Shown piece by piece: positions 13,501 through 44,084 of a stretch of 64,000 bases of DNA. Position 1 is the first letter of the stretch. Each line of letters begins with the position of its first letter. Source of the DNA: Antennarius striatus (Eukaryota; Chordata; Actinopteri; Lophiiformes; Antennariidae); assembly GCF_040054535.1 (NCBI RefSeq), contig NC_090795.1:7913501-7977500 (forward strand), written 5' to 3'. Under the pieces are notes generated by a model that saw only the letters and a program-made list of their open reading frames with translations, was not told where the DNA came from and did no database searches. The translations under genes and the position numbers were made by a program.

Positions 13501-16399
13501 ATTGCTCACACATAAAACATACTTGAAACCGCAAGAAATGTTCACCAGTGCAAAATGTAGATTTCTAAAGAGCTCTTGCACTAATTAACAATTTAATCTG
13601 CTTTAAACAATGTTTAGTTTTGTCTCATCAAGACACTAAAAAGTCGGTTTTGGTCTGTTCATGGAATTTCTTGGCAGTAAAAATAATTCCAACAAAGTCA
13701 CACTTTTTTCTCTCTATGCTGCCAATAAAAATGTAACATTCACGGATCTGTGCTTAAAAATTTGAAATGAAATAAAATGCATAAATGCTTGCACAGATGC
13801 AATTTCATATGGACATGGTCCAGGTTCATTCAGTGACCTTCAAGGAAGCAAACCACCACTTCCTTTATTCCAGCTCTAGATCTGTTGAAAGTTTGTTCAA
13901 ACTTGTGTTTCCTCGGTTCATGGGCACATTATCCAGAGACGTTCCAGTTAGGTGCAGACGGAGCTATTTGTCATAAAACAACATCCACATCTGTTGACTT
14001 TCAGAAATAAACAACAGATTTTTTTTTTTCTTATTTAAAAAACTCAAAACTGCCTGGACACAACAGGGTTACCAATCTTTCCATGGGGAAGTCAATTTGC
14101 AAATAGTTAGTCTGGGGATTGCATATCCTTCTTCTTGTTAGTGGTATTCAGGGACTGGATATTAAATAACCAACATGCTGAAAGTGGACTTGGTAAGCTC
14201 AAAGCACCGGGTGGATTCCTGCAGGCTGTAAGGCCTAAAGTTAGCTCTTTTGGGGCAGCTACAAAGGCAGCTACACCGAACCCCGGATGTTGGCTTTGGA
14301 TCTAAAGTTCCTTCCTGTTCATGGAAATTCCTCTACAAAGGAATATATTTCAGTTGTACTAAGAAAAAAGTTGGACTTCACTGACGATGCAATTTCATTA
14401 TCAAAAAAATGTGCCTTATTTGATTATTATCTAAAATATGTTTGTTTACGCAAAACAATATGTCTATGTTGAAAGTTAATTTCCATCAATTGTTATCATC
14501 ACTTGTTCATTTAACTTCAAACATGCATTTAAATGACAGTATTAATATAATTCATTTAGCTCTGTGTATAAATTAGAATAAATTCAGTGCTGAGGTTTTC
14601 AAATCTGTATTTATGCATCATTCAAGAAAGCTTGGGCGTCAGTTTTTTTGTGAACATAGTGAAGATGTGCTGACCTCTGCTGGACATGTAGATGATGGAT
14701 TTAATAACTACCATAAATCATTTAAGAATTTAAAGGCTTGAGTTCCTGTGAAATTAAATTTAAAGAATCATCTTTAACAAAATCTGTGAAACAGTTTTCC
14801 CCCTCATCTTGGGAATATTAAAGGAACAGTGTCTCTTGAAACACAAGAGAACAAACTGATACTGCACTTAAGCAATTGGATTTTTAGTAAAAACACATTT
14901 TAAGACTATTTCACTTTTTTTTACTTGTTAAAGGATCAAGTATAATTAAAGTTTTAATACAAAAATATTACAGGACGGACACTTTATGTTATATAGGCTC
15001 TTTAATGTCTTAAACAATGACATTTACTTTCTGGTTAACACTGTCTCATTGAGATTGTTGGTGTCACGTAATGTTACAGTAAATTACTTTATTAATAGTG
15101 AATTATCTTTAGGGGATCTCTCGAATAATCTCTTGGACATTATTGTGACTTCTGCACCTTTTCCTTTTCGTGTTAACTATGAGCAGCACCATAGCGCGCC
15201 ATGCTCTACGATCCTCACCACTAGATGCCACTCATGTAACGTTACAATCTTGAGAATGAAATACTGTACTACACAGCAACACATTTCCCTTCACCAGCAA
15301 TGTATGTGTTTCTCAAGTTTTGCCATAAATAAGTTGCTTTATCTCCTCCAGAACATTGAAATCAGGTGAGTTGGACCCAAAGCATCAGCGTTCTGTTGAC
15401 ATGATTTGATTAATGGCACCTCATTCTCTATGCACTAAACGTGCACCTTGGTCATTTCCAAGTTGTTTTTCCTCTGTGCCACATTTGGAGTTGATGATAC
15501 GAGAACAGAGAACAACTGAGTGTGAGAAGGCAGCTCATTAGATGTCCGGGTCCAGCAGCAGTGACTGGTTCCTCCCTGGAGAGCAGGAGGGTTCTGGGAA
15601 ACTCACCAACATGCCAACAGCTGCGACTCTACGTGAAGCTGATGAAAACTCTTACTCCTTCTCCCTTCTTGCTTCCTTTCTTCATATCAAGCAATTTGTG
15701 GGTCTGTCGTTCCAGACTGCCAGGGGCCCTGGGTGTCCATCTATCTGTACTCGCATCATTTTGGGGTTTTGCTGAATATAAAGGCCCTGGTAGATTAAGA
15801 GATTCGTTAAGTCTCTGTCCATTAAGTGAGGATGTTTGGAGAATGTGTGCATGTTTGGCTCAGTGAACTTCAGCTTCTCCCTGAACTTTTGACCAGTGCT
15901 TTGTTAACTTGATTGTTTTGACTGAAATGTGAACAACTGCGCTTCTCCTGAAGACATGAGTCAAGAGCTCCGGAGTCCTGCCAACAGATAAGACTTGATA
16001 TTTGAATAATAATGTTAAATAATATAATGAATTAAATGTTGTCAGTGCATTTTAATCAGCTTTTGATTTACACATGAATATTGTTGAGATTGTATATTAC
16101 AAAAAATGTTTTATTGTGAGAATAAAACCAATTCCAATATTTTTTGGATTGAATAGAAAACTGAAAGTTTCCACAACTTTCCAAAAGGCACAATTAGGTT
16201 TTTGTTTGCATCAATGAATGACAGTGTTGGACATCTCTTTTTTTTCACCACTACAATTAATCAACTTCTGACATTAAAAGTTCACACATCATTTGCTTTT
16301 GTCAAATGAAAATGGTTTCTGTCCTCAGTTTCATTAAATAAACAGGAAATGATGTATCGCTATGGAATTATTATTATTTTGATTTCACACAAAATGACC

Positions 16400-16405
16400 T
16401 TTATT
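16400..16405 (-). terminator. msc: Candidate msc polyadenylation signal (AATAAA, minus strand)
   Basis: The plus strand reads TTTATT, which is AATAAA on the msc strand. It lies about 530 bases past the msc stop codon and is the canonical hexamer I see downstream of that stop. It would give a 3' UTR of roughly 550 bases. The cleavage site is not determined. Confidence 0.4.
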
Positions 16406-16933
16406 TACAACATTTTTATCTGAAATCCAATATTAAAATACAAACATCACGCACACAATAAATACTGTGGATTTACAACAAAACAGAATCAAACTGCACA
16501 TTATAGCTTTGTGCTAACAATATAGTCATGTGGAAGTAACGAAGTGTTGCGAGGTGATTTAGAGAAATGCTGTCCAACAGGGAGACCTCCCAAACCTGAT
16601 TGTATACCAATGATGATTGAACACTGATCAATAGTCAATAAAAGTTTTTTAAAAATGGTGACAGTGAAGTTTATAAAGTCCCAAACCAGACATTACACCC
16701 ATCATAAAGGACCTTGTAAACATAATTATAAGAACATAATGTTAATAACAGCAAACATGCACGTAAAGAAATATGCTAAATAAAATCAAGCTTAGATTGT
16801 CTTAATTGTTCTGTTCTGAAGTCCAAGGAAAGGTTAAGTTCAGAGTCAATGATCAGGTCACACAGACTGTCTGGGCTCTGCACAGGAGGGGTCAGCATGT
16901 CATATGGTCAACTGTTGTGTGCAGAGGGGAGTC

Positions 16934-17017
16934 CTACGCTGTTGCTCCACAGAGTCTTACAGTGGGTGACATATCTTGGCTGTCCTCGGGGCGCCCTGTC
17001 ATCAAGAACGGCCAGGT
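16934..17017 (-). CDS. msc: msc exon 2 (C-terminal tail)
   Basis: The exon is preceded on the minus strand by the acceptor ...CTCAATCAG and encodes 27 residues beginning [14 protein letters not shown] and ending RLCGATA, then TAG. It is too short to stand out as a frame by itself. The TWPF...SGRP-type tail is diagnostic for musculin. Confidence 0.93.
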   Translation of the reverse strand, partial: TWPFLMTGRPEDSQDMSPTVRLCGATA

Positions 17018-17714
17018 CTGATTGAGGAAATAGACAACAGGGTACAGCATCAGGAAAAAAGCATAACAGTCTGGGTGCACACTATACTGACTTTTTGATA
17101 CATGTTGCTGCAAAAATAATTACATCATTATGAAATATTGATGTCAAATTCTATTAGAAGGTCATTAAAAAATTTACAAACTATTTAATTCATAGATTGA
17201 TGTAATATACCACAAGTACATACTGTGATATTTCACTTTGGGATTTATTTTCGTGTCTGAACATATTTGTTTTGCAGTCATGTCCTCATACCAGATTGAC
17301 AGGGTGCGCAAAGCGGTTCTCAAATCGGTCATCCTGCAGAAGCTGTCTCAGGTGAGAGATGTAGCTGGAAGCCAGGCGAAGCGTGTCTAATTTGGACAGT
17401 TTGGTGTCCGCTGGTACCCAAGGAAGGCTCGTTTTTAGTCTGGAGAAGGCTTTGCTCAGCACTCTCATCCGTGCTCTCTCCCTGGCATTGGCCGCGTTTC
17501 TCTGAGACTGGCGCGCCTCCTTCTGCTGCGTCTTGGAGAGTTTGCGCTCATGCTTGATCCTCCTGTCCATGCCGTCATCCTCCAACTCCTCATCTGAATA
17601 TCTGCTGGGATTGTAGCAGGTAATATTTCGTGCGCTCCTCTCCAAAGCGGCGTCAGTCCTTCTGTGAGACGTATCGTAATCCTCAGCATCACTTGCAGCA
17701 GACCCAGTGGACAT
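16934..17714 (-). CDS. msc: Musculin, bHLH transcriptional repressor (two exons, complete)
   Basis: Coding exons are 17292-17714 and 16934-17017 on the minus strand, with a 274-bp GT-AG intron; the protein is 168 residues. MSC/MyoR is a nuclear class II bHLH factor. It dimerises with E proteins, binds E-boxes, represses myogenic factors and acts in branchial muscle and lymphoid lineages (family knowledge). The bHLH lies at about residues 71-126, with basic region [18 protein letters not shown], helix 1 and loop [20 protein letters not shown], and helix 2 [15 protein letters not shown]. The N-terminal MSTGS and the exon-2 tail starting TWPF and ending RLCGATA match musculin rather than its paralogue TCF21. 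The start is fixed by MSTGS; phase 0 across the intron after HPVNL restores the family C terminus. Human MSC is 206 residues, and this one lacks its long Gly-rich linker. trpa1 lies upstream on the same strand, as in mammals. Confidence 0.95.
17292..17714 (-). CDS. msc: msc exon 1 (N terminus and bHLH)
   Basis: 141 codons from ATG at 17714 to the donor CTG|gtatga at 17291. The open frame continues one codon into the intron to a TGA, so an unspliced reading would lose the conserved tail. The acidic stretch [10 protein letters not shown] before the basic region is typical of the group. Confidence 0.95.
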
Positions 17715-17794
17715 GGCTGCTCCACCTGTGCCTCAGAGGCGGACACCAGAGACACTTCAGGGACAGCAGTGACAGAAAGTTTCGAATCTCAGCT

Positions 17795-17812
17795 TGTTAT
17801 TTAAGTAAATGA
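17795..17812 (-). promoter_or_regulatory. Candidate TATA-like element upstream of msc
   Basis: The minus strand reads ACTTAAATAACA about 90 bases upstream of the msc start codon, the right distance for a short 5' UTR. A CAGGTG-type E-box (CACCTG on plus, near 17724) lies between it and the ATG. Motif-level evidence only. Confidence 0.25.
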
Positions 17813-17814
17813 CA

Positions 17815-20015
17815 AGAGATTGGAAGTCACCAGGCTATCGCCACTTTAAAGTTCCCATTTGGTAACCCTGCAACTCCCTGAGATGGCAACACTTCACCAC
17901 AGAAGCATTCACTTGAGGTCAAGTCTGAATACTGGTGCTCTCTCTAAAATGAAACATGCCTCCTTTCTTTGCTCTAATTTAAAAGTCCACGACTTGGCAT
18001 CAGTACAACTTTTTTCAGAACATTTCTCCTCCCCCTTTCTTCCCAAACCACCATGAACCCAGCACGACCACAATTCCTTGGGTACACTAATAAAGACTTC
18101 TGCAATTGCAACTTAAATCTGCAACTTAACAATTAAATCAATTCCTGTAAATGAGCATCTTATTATTATTATTGAATCTAGTGAGGGATGTAATGAATTT
18201 ACGTAGTAAATTTAATGATCATTTTTATCCAGCGGACAGATTTTCTCAAATATGTTATTAGATTAATGATATAAATGAAAACTGTTGTAAAACTTGGAAA
18301 AGTAGAAGTATATTTCAAAAGTTTGTCAGCTCTGCAGATGTGATTTGGTAATAGAAATATCTTGAGGACCTTATCAAAAGTGCATAATCCTTAGCTGGTT
18401 TCACAGAGGGATTAGGTTTCTGCAGATGGAGCAGCCTTTCACACGCAGCCTGTGTGCACCAGGCCCAGCTGTTATCGTTCCCATGACATCTGGAGTGTTG
18501 GCATGACAGGGGTGTGGCAGAGGCAAAGAGGCCCCATCTTCATTCCCATAGCATCACAAATATTTCTTACTGTTCATTTTCAATACTTACAAAGTTGTTT
18601 TATCCCTTCCAAACTTGGCAGGTTCCACAGGGCAGTACATATCTTAGAGTGGATTCAGAGCTATCAAAAGATGTAAGGAGAAAGAGTCAAGGCTTCTGAT
18701 GCTACAGGACTGCAAAAAAAAAAAGTGAAGCACCATACTGGTTGCAAAGTTTGTTGTACCAAACTCTTCAGACAGAATATCTGATGAAGTCTTAGAGAGT
18801 GGCAAACTTTGTTAAAAATTGATTGTATTAGTCTTTTTTTTTTGCTTAACTGTGAAGACCTTGATTGTATTTTGAGGACATTTTTTTTCTGGATTAATGG
18901 AAGGTTCTGTGTCCATGCAGCCACAGCAGGAGCCCCTGTTTACTTTCTCAAGATATTCCCAGAAAATCCCAGGTTGCTGATACTTAGCTATTACTCCACA
19001 TATTATGTGTGAAATTTAGATTATTTTTTTATTATGACAGCAAGGCTGCCAAGAATTACCCTAACAACAGCTGAGATCCATGCTTGATTTTTAGTAGTGC
19101 CCGTGCCACAGTCACAAAATAGAAATTACTGTATCGTGCACTTTGCTAGTCAAAAATCTAGACATTGTTCTGGAGTTTATGTTGTTATCCCTGCTCAAAT
19201 TTCGCTGTCTTCACTCCCTAATCCAAGGACACATTCCCATGCTTACCACAAGTTGTTCACTTTGTCCATTATGCACATTTTCGCAGGAAGACCTGACATC
19301 AACTGGACATTAGAGGGATCTTAGCTCATCCATGCTGGTGTCATGAGGATGAGATATTATATTCCACTTGTGCTGTCGCTGCATCCATCGGCGAGGTGGA
19401 TGGCGTGACTGACACTTGAAAAAACCAGCTACGGAATTCTTTCATTGCATTTACTCCTTTTCTGTCTTTCTGTTCTTTTTTTTTATACATAACATGAAAA
19501 GGCACTGGCCACATGCCATGGATTTCAACCATATTTCATGAAACAAGGTTGCTCATTAGTCATCCTATAGATGTAAGTAAGAGCAGCAAACTTTGTCCAA
19601 AACATCTGTGTAGCTGAAGATAACATGGTTATTCATTTTGCCCTGGGAATAATTAAATTCAGGGCCAACAGTCATAAAAATCACTTTAAACTTGACTTGA
19701 AGGGAAACCTATCATTTGTCTATCAGCAAAGACTTTCAGGGGTTGTGACCCCATGGTGGAGAAATAGAGGGACAGGTGCAAGCTCATGATGTCAGAGGGC
19801 TTTCTCCGCTTCTCTCCCCATGATCTTTGATTTCCCAGGATCGCCAGCTCCACTGCACAAATCTGCTGATATGTACAAACACGGGGCAATAATCCATCAA
19901 GGATTGGAAAGTTTTGAAAGTTTTCCCTGTAGCCTGAAAGGATTTAAAACACTCACATTCACAGAAACCAAATCAAAACATTTTCAAAGAAAACTACAAA
20001 TAACCCAGAGATGAA
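17815..20015. other. msc-trpa1 intergenic region
   Basis: About 2.2 kb between the msc 5' side and the trpa1 3' end. No exon, RNA gene or repeat of note was seen. It should hold the proximal msc regulatory DNA. Confidence 0.5.
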
Positions 20016-20033
20016 TAAAATCCATTCCTATAG

Positions 20034-20039
20034 TTTATT
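20034..20039 (-). terminator. trpa1: Candidate trpa1 polyadenylation signal (AATAAA, minus strand)
   Basis: The plus strand reads TTTATT, giving AATAAA on the trpa1 strand about 495 bases after the stop codon. The sequence between is AT-rich and otherwise featureless, as expected of a 3' UTR. Other signals could be used. Confidence 0.35.
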
Positions 20040-20532
20040 TAATCAGATTCTCTGACAACAACAAAATATTAATAACATCTTCTTTCAGCATATATTGAAA
20101 AGAATGAATTTTAATCCAAAATCCAGTTTAACAATATAATCTGTCAATTTAACAGAAAACAATTCAGCAATGAAAAAAGAAAACATACACACAAATACAT
20201 TTCTACATTGCCATATTACATACTACGTTTTGCTTAATAGTGCATGACAACTTTAACATTCAACATCATTGGCTGAACACTGGTGTGAGTTTGTTACAAG
20301 AATGTTACTGTCTGAGCCTACAATGAAACATTTCACACCGATTAAAAAGAGCAATTCAACCTGAAAACATGCCCACCATTTAAACACACAGCAGCTGAGA
20401 CACCTTCATGAATTTAAAGCGCTAAAATAAATTAGTATAGATTGCAGAGACTAGTGTGAAATTCTGTTATAATAGTTGTAGACATAGTTGTACAAGTTAT
20501 ACCCAGACTTCTCTAATGCAGTTTCGTTGTCT

Positions 20533-35256
<14,724 letters not shown>

Positions 35257-35332
35257 CCCTGCATTGATACTCACTGGAGACCAACCCCGATGGTGCGTCA
35301 CATAACCACACGCAAACAGAGGATTAAATGTA

Positions 35333-35340
35333 CTTTTATA
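35333..35340 (-). promoter_or_regulatory. trpa1: Candidate TATA box for trpa1
   Basis: The minus strand reads TATAAAAG, 77 bases before the proposed ATG. A start about 30 bases downstream would leave a 5' UTR of about 50 bases, in the same exon as the ATG as in human TRPA1. Confidence 0.4.
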
Positions 35341-37039
35341 CTAATTATATTTAATTAGTTTAGATATTTTGTCATTCGCATTGCTGTGCAGTAAAAATGC
35401 AATACAAACTTCAACAATATATTCTTAACAAAATATTTGAAATTCCTCTACTCAAAATAGTTCATTTTAAAATACGCTTTGTTTGCCTCATAAATTGTCT
35501 AAACAGGTGAGTCACTTCACGTATCCTGTCTGGCTCATCCATCCATTTACTGTCAACTGCTGGATTTTATTTGTGTTGTGTAAGAACCCAGTTAAATACA
35601 TTCATCCTTGGACCTGAAGGTATAGTCAAAATAGGATCATGTAGAACCAAACCAATTTTCAAGAGAAGGAATTGCAGTATAGGATCACAAGGTAGAGAGC
35701 TATTATTCAGGTTGTTGCTGGAGGAAAGTTGAAAGTCAATAAGTTTTCATGCCTTTTGTGCTGTTTTTATGAGAAGTTTGAGAAATGTACTTGCCCCACT
35801 GCACAAACATATTGCTCTTGAAAAACACACCTGCTAAATGCCCAGTCTGGTTATTCTTTCAATCTGTCAGCAGCAGCTTCATCAAAAACCTCCAGTTTGT
35901 ACCCCGCAATTCACACTCCCACTTTCAAATTATGCTGCTTCAGATCTTTTTATTCAGTTGTATAAAAAGATGTGATATATTTAAGGTCTGCTGAGGCCAC
36001 TGACGGCTTAAAATTAAGTAATATTTTATATTTAGGATTTTTTTACGATAGAATCCTACAATAGAGAACAAAATTATCCTAGAATCAATGAAATCATATA
36101 GCACCTGGTTTATGAGCAAGACAAACAGCATATCATGTAACTAAGAGGGCAGATAGCGCCTTAAGCCATACGTTCCTCTTTCCATGAGGGGACATGGGCA
36201 AGGATGACTTTGTCTTTACCCAGAAGGGCATTCAGAGACATTGAGTGTAACCAATTATCTCCCTCACAGCTTAGGGGCGGCTTGTTTGAGTTGGTCCCAG
36301 GTGTCCTTGGGGGATCCTGGGTGAGTGCGATTGAGAGAGACCTTGTACTTGTATTGTATTAAGACCTCAGCCTGATCAAAAGGCCAAACAACAAATGACA
36401 TTTCTGGTGAGCAAATTGCTATAGAGAATTCTCACTGGAAATCCAACTTCGGGAGCAGTATTCCTTTGGTGCACATTGTGACTGATGGAAGTAATATTGT
36501 TGAAATTACATTTTGCTCCTATTTTACATTTGATTTACAGTGTATTTTTAAGATTTAGGGAATACCACATGTGTCATTTCAGCTAAATGGAGGTTCCTAC
36601 ATCACCTGCGTCTTCACTTGCTGCTTTATAGTGGGAGTAATTCTCTCCAGAAGATGGATCAGTAATTACCTTTAACCTCTTTAAGATGCGGTTACCATGT
36701 TTATCAATTTAATTTACTTCTCTTAGGGGAACATTGCAAATTAAGAAAAGATCATTATGACTGGTAACAGAGATGAAGAATCATATTCTAAAGGTGTAGC
36801 TTATGAGGTTTTTACTTCACTTTGGAAAATAACTTTGAAAATAACTAACTTTTGGCTAAACATGAATTAAAGTTCAGTACTTTAATTAAATATCAAATTT
36901 TTTTATTAATATTTAAATTTACGGTCAATGGTTACACTTAATGCAATTCTGATAGTGATTAAATGTAACTATATTGTATAGCATATTCTAATTGCATTAA
37001 AATAATGTGTTTTATAAATTTTTTTTTTTTTTAATTTTA
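35341..37039. other. trpa1 upstream DNA, nothing recognised
   Basis: AT-rich sequence with no exon, RNA gene or clear repeat. It is either trpa1 promoter-proximal DNA or the 5' UTR intron if transcription starts near 38.9 kb. Confidence 0.5.
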
Positions 37040-37410
37040 TATACTGGTTTGATCCCCGAAGGGAAATTAAGAAAGCACACTCTAGCTACTGATTACAAAC
37101 GCATGCATACATATTTGTGAGTACAGGCCCCTGTATCACACACACACACACAAAGGGGCCTGTAGGCATGCAGGGGAGGTAGAGTGGCAGGCAGCTCCTT
37201 CTTGGTGCGCCTCAAATGAGCAATTTGTAAAGGGGACGGCACCTTGCTCAAGGGTGCCTCGGCAGTGCTCCGGAGATGAGCTGACACCTCCCACTGTCAG
37301 CTCACCTCCGGGTATTTTTGGAGGGGCGGGAGCGGGAATCGAACCGCCGATCTTAAATCATAGGACGACCCGCTCTACCGCCCGCTTTACCACTGAGCCA
37401 CTGCCGCCCC
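37040..37410 (-). mobile_element. tRNA-derived SINE
   Basis: Read on the minus strand it starts GGGGCGGCAGTGGCTCAGTG, with a polymerase III A box TGGCTCAGTGG (37390-37400) and B box GGTTCGATTCC (37335-37345). The body contains a short CA run. The 3' end reads AATTTCCCTTCGGGGATCAA and then A-rich sequence (37023-37036). This tail resembles those of widespread teleost SINEs. No clear target-site duplication was found, and the family name is not assigned. Confidence 0.85.
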
Positions 37411-38883
37411 ATATATGCATCATTTATGCATTAAAATGTCTCAAACTACCTGACCACTGTGTTACATTTTGTTGAATTGAAATTATGCCAAATGTCACTA
37501 AGAGTGCATTCATTTAATCCTTGTCTCTGTAACTTCCAGGAGGATCAGCATTACTAAAAACATTATACAATTACCTCTCTTGTGAGCATTTCTGCTTGAG
37601 TCAAGCCAGATCAATTTTCATTTGTAAAGGTGGTTTTTAAAAATGAGGCCAATAAAATGTCCTGATGGGGCTTGATGTTTTTATCTAATGACCAAAACCA
37701 CAGACTTTTGACTTCATGCAAAATAATGCATAATTTTACGCATAATTTCAAGTTTATAGTCAAGTGTTTGTTATTCAAATATTTGAATTTAAGAACTTAA
37801 GTTTTCAGCTAAAATCTTTTTGGATTATTTACCTTGCTAATAATACATACGGTAGTAGCCACATTCCTTGTCTACGTACAGTATTTGCGCACACCCTGCC
37901 AAAATGCTAAGTCCGTGCACTAATGTGAAATTCAAACTTGATAAAGTAAAAACTGACAATGTGAACTCGTTTTTGTCTAATTCATTGGCTTCAGTTCGGT
38001 GTCCTCAATCACTCCCAAGCAGTAGCACTGTTTAATTGTCACTTGGGTGTTCCTAATTTAGTCTGCCAGCCATCTGTCTGCAGAGGCCGAGTATACAGGA
38101 AGCATTAGACATTTCCCAAACAGATGAAATCATGCTTTAGAGAGATTTATGCATGACTGTCATACCAACTCAGATGCTAGATATGATTCTAACATTGCCG
38201 CTGTAATTTAAGACACAACACTAGTACAAGGCATCAATGATACATGTGATACAAGTGTTTTCTATTAGAATTTATATCATGATTTAATGAAAGAAATCAA
38301 ATAACAGAAGTCTTGTAATGGAAGTTATTTTCTAACTTTATAAATAAATGAATAACATGAAATAAAGTAATTAGATTATGTATTTCCAGATTTGTGTTTC
38401 ACGATACTGTATAATTCTAATTCACTATATTTCAAAAAAGACATTTAACAATGAGAATGTAACCCATTTTTACAACACAACGCTTTGCTAAAGATTTTAA
38501 GTTGATTTAGATTAATTCAATATCTGTTTATGATTACTTGAAGTTCTCCTCTGAACACCTCATGTAGTTTGTCTCAATGTAACTGAAAATAAAGAAGTTA
38601 AAATGACTTTAATTCACTCCAATATTAATACTGCCTTTACCTAGCCTTCTTCATTGAGGATTTTACATTTCTGTATTATAACTGCTCTATAAAGAACATT
38701 TTCAACCACACTTTAAACTGTTAAATTGGTGTCTTAATTAAAACACTAGCTGAAACTTAACAATGAAAATCATTTTCCACATTGTAAACATCTGTCAGCA
38801 TTCCAAAAACATCACTAATATCTTATAAAAATAGCTGACAAGCTCAAACATTAACAATAAAGTTGAAATTAAAAGGAACTTAC
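37411..38883. other. trpa1 upstream DNA, nothing recognised
   Basis: AT-rich, no convincing exon or repeat. It lies between the SINE and the candidate distal promoter. Confidence 0.5.
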
Positions 38884-38960
38884 AGTGTTTCTGTGATTCT
38901 GGTGTTCAGCTGAGCAGTCAGGATGTTCTCTCACCGCTCTAACAATGGCTTTTAAATAGC
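38884..38960 (-). promoter_or_regulatory. Possible distal trpa1 promoter and noncoding exon
   Basis: The minus strand has TATTTAAA (38952-38959), followed about 70 bases later by a near-perfect donor ACT|gtaagt (exon end 38884). This could be an untranslated first exon spliced to an acceptor at 35274. It is an alternative to the proximal TATA box, and both are motif-level. Confidence 0.2.
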
Positions 38961-42839
<3,879 letters not shown>

Positions 42840-43010
42840 AATAGGTGGCATGATGGTGCTGTTGACTCACAGAAGGAGGGTCATGGATTCAAATCCACCT
42901 GAGCACCAAGGACTTTTCTGTATAGAGTTTGCATGTTGTCCACGTGTCTGCGTGGGTTGACCTCTAGGTTCTCCAGCGTCCTCACACCAGTACAAAATGA
43001 ATAACACCTG
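42840..43010 (+). mobile_element. SINE-like repeat (degenerate)
   Basis: Contains an A-box-like TGGCATGATGG (42846-42856) and B-box-like GGATTCAAATCC (42885-42896). These are followed by GAGTTTGCATGTTGTCCACG and GTCTGCGTGGGTT, wording that I recognise from a very common fish dispersed repeat. It is diverged and probably truncated; the family is not assigned. Confidence 0.7.
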
Positions 43011-43075
43011 ACTATCTCTCAGACCATGCTGCAGTTGTTTCTAGAAAATGATCAGTGCACTTAATGTGCTCCTCG

Positions 43076-43105
43076 CTGCACCATCTAGTGACATAGATGG
43101 TGCAG
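43076..43105. repeat. Perfect 11-bp-stem inverted repeat
   Basis: CTGCACCATCT and AGATGGTGCAG flank an 8-nt loop AGTGACAT, with three further pairs beyond one mismatch. It lies just after the SINE-like repeat. Confidence 0.8.
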
Positions 43106-44084
43106 GGAGTCTCCTTTAACCAAATTCTCCCATCTGGTAATGTTTTGTTTGCCGATCATTGGCAATAAATTTACACTTCAGCCACTGAGCTGGTGGGTGC
43201 TCTCATCCAATGTGGTTTATGATGTCACTGACAGGAAATGAAGATTCAATTATCAGTTACGACACAAGAAAAGTATACTTCAGAGAGCAACTACTGAGAA
43301 CAAGTTAATCTCGTATGTGAAAAAACTAGCTATTTAATATGTAGCTAGTTATTTGGAACAGAAACTTGACTGTGAAGGCCAGAAATTAAATATTCTTACC
43401 ACCTCCTCTCTTTTCTCGTTTGTCCTTTCCTCTCTTCTCACTCTGATCTTCTTGTGTCTCCTCCTTCTCTCATAAATAGTTGTCATGTAATTCAAACAGG
43501 CATAGCAGGATATAAAAGTCTCAACATGTCACAGTGTCCTTAAATCAGATGTTAGGCTAATTAACACCAATGCCTCATAATTAATTCTCTATTAAATGCA
43601 CATGATAATTTCCTTCACTTTGGCCTTAACATCATTTATTACTTCTCTGCATCCCTCTTTACCAGACAACATAACACAGGATGGTGGTTAAATGCACACC
43701 ACTTTCAAGCCGTTAGCTTGTGCTATAAGCTTAAAGCATGAAGTCAGCAGTATTTTAAAGCATGATATATACAGCATGTGTATATATAATTAAACATATT
43801 AGCATTAACACAGCAGGAACACTTACTGCTCTCTGTTAGCTCAGTGTCAGCTCATTTCTCTGATGCACTGACTTCACATCAGTACAATCAGAGCCTGCAG
43901 CACTGCGTAGTTAAACAGTCTGTAAACATTAGCTGCTAGCAGTAGTTAAAAGTCATTCTCCTGCTGCAGCAGTGGTAGTTATACAGCACCACCTTATTTT
44001 GTTTAGATCTCGCTTCAAAGTGGTGATGTGTTGTAATTTTCAGTGTTTTTGTGTTCGTCCGTTTGTTCGTCCGTTTGTTTGTAG

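Larger units (their letters stand above)
5527..16399. other. Intergenic DNA, no gene recognised
   Basis: No coding exon or RNA gene was recognised across this 10.9 kb. It contains one TG/CG microsatellite (9232-9278) and a short CA tract (10533-10566). Several mixed-composition stretches (8.1-8.3, 12.1-12.4 and 13.0-13.4 kb) look more like regulatory DNA than neutral AT-rich filler, but conservation is unknown. Open frames here are short, overlap on both strands and match nothing I know. Confidence 0.5.

Noticed and set aside
14671..14685. CTCF-like match on the minus strand (CCAGCAGAGGTCAGC)
   Set aside because: A mismatch in the core GG-C block; too common to claim.
15219..15233. CTCF-like CCACTAGATGCCACT
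   Set aside because: Core mismatch (GCC for GGC); weaker than the site at 20909.
17286..17291. Reading msc exon 1 through to the TGA as the true C terminus
   Set aside because: A donor lies after Leu141 and splicing to 17017 restores the conserved musculin tail.
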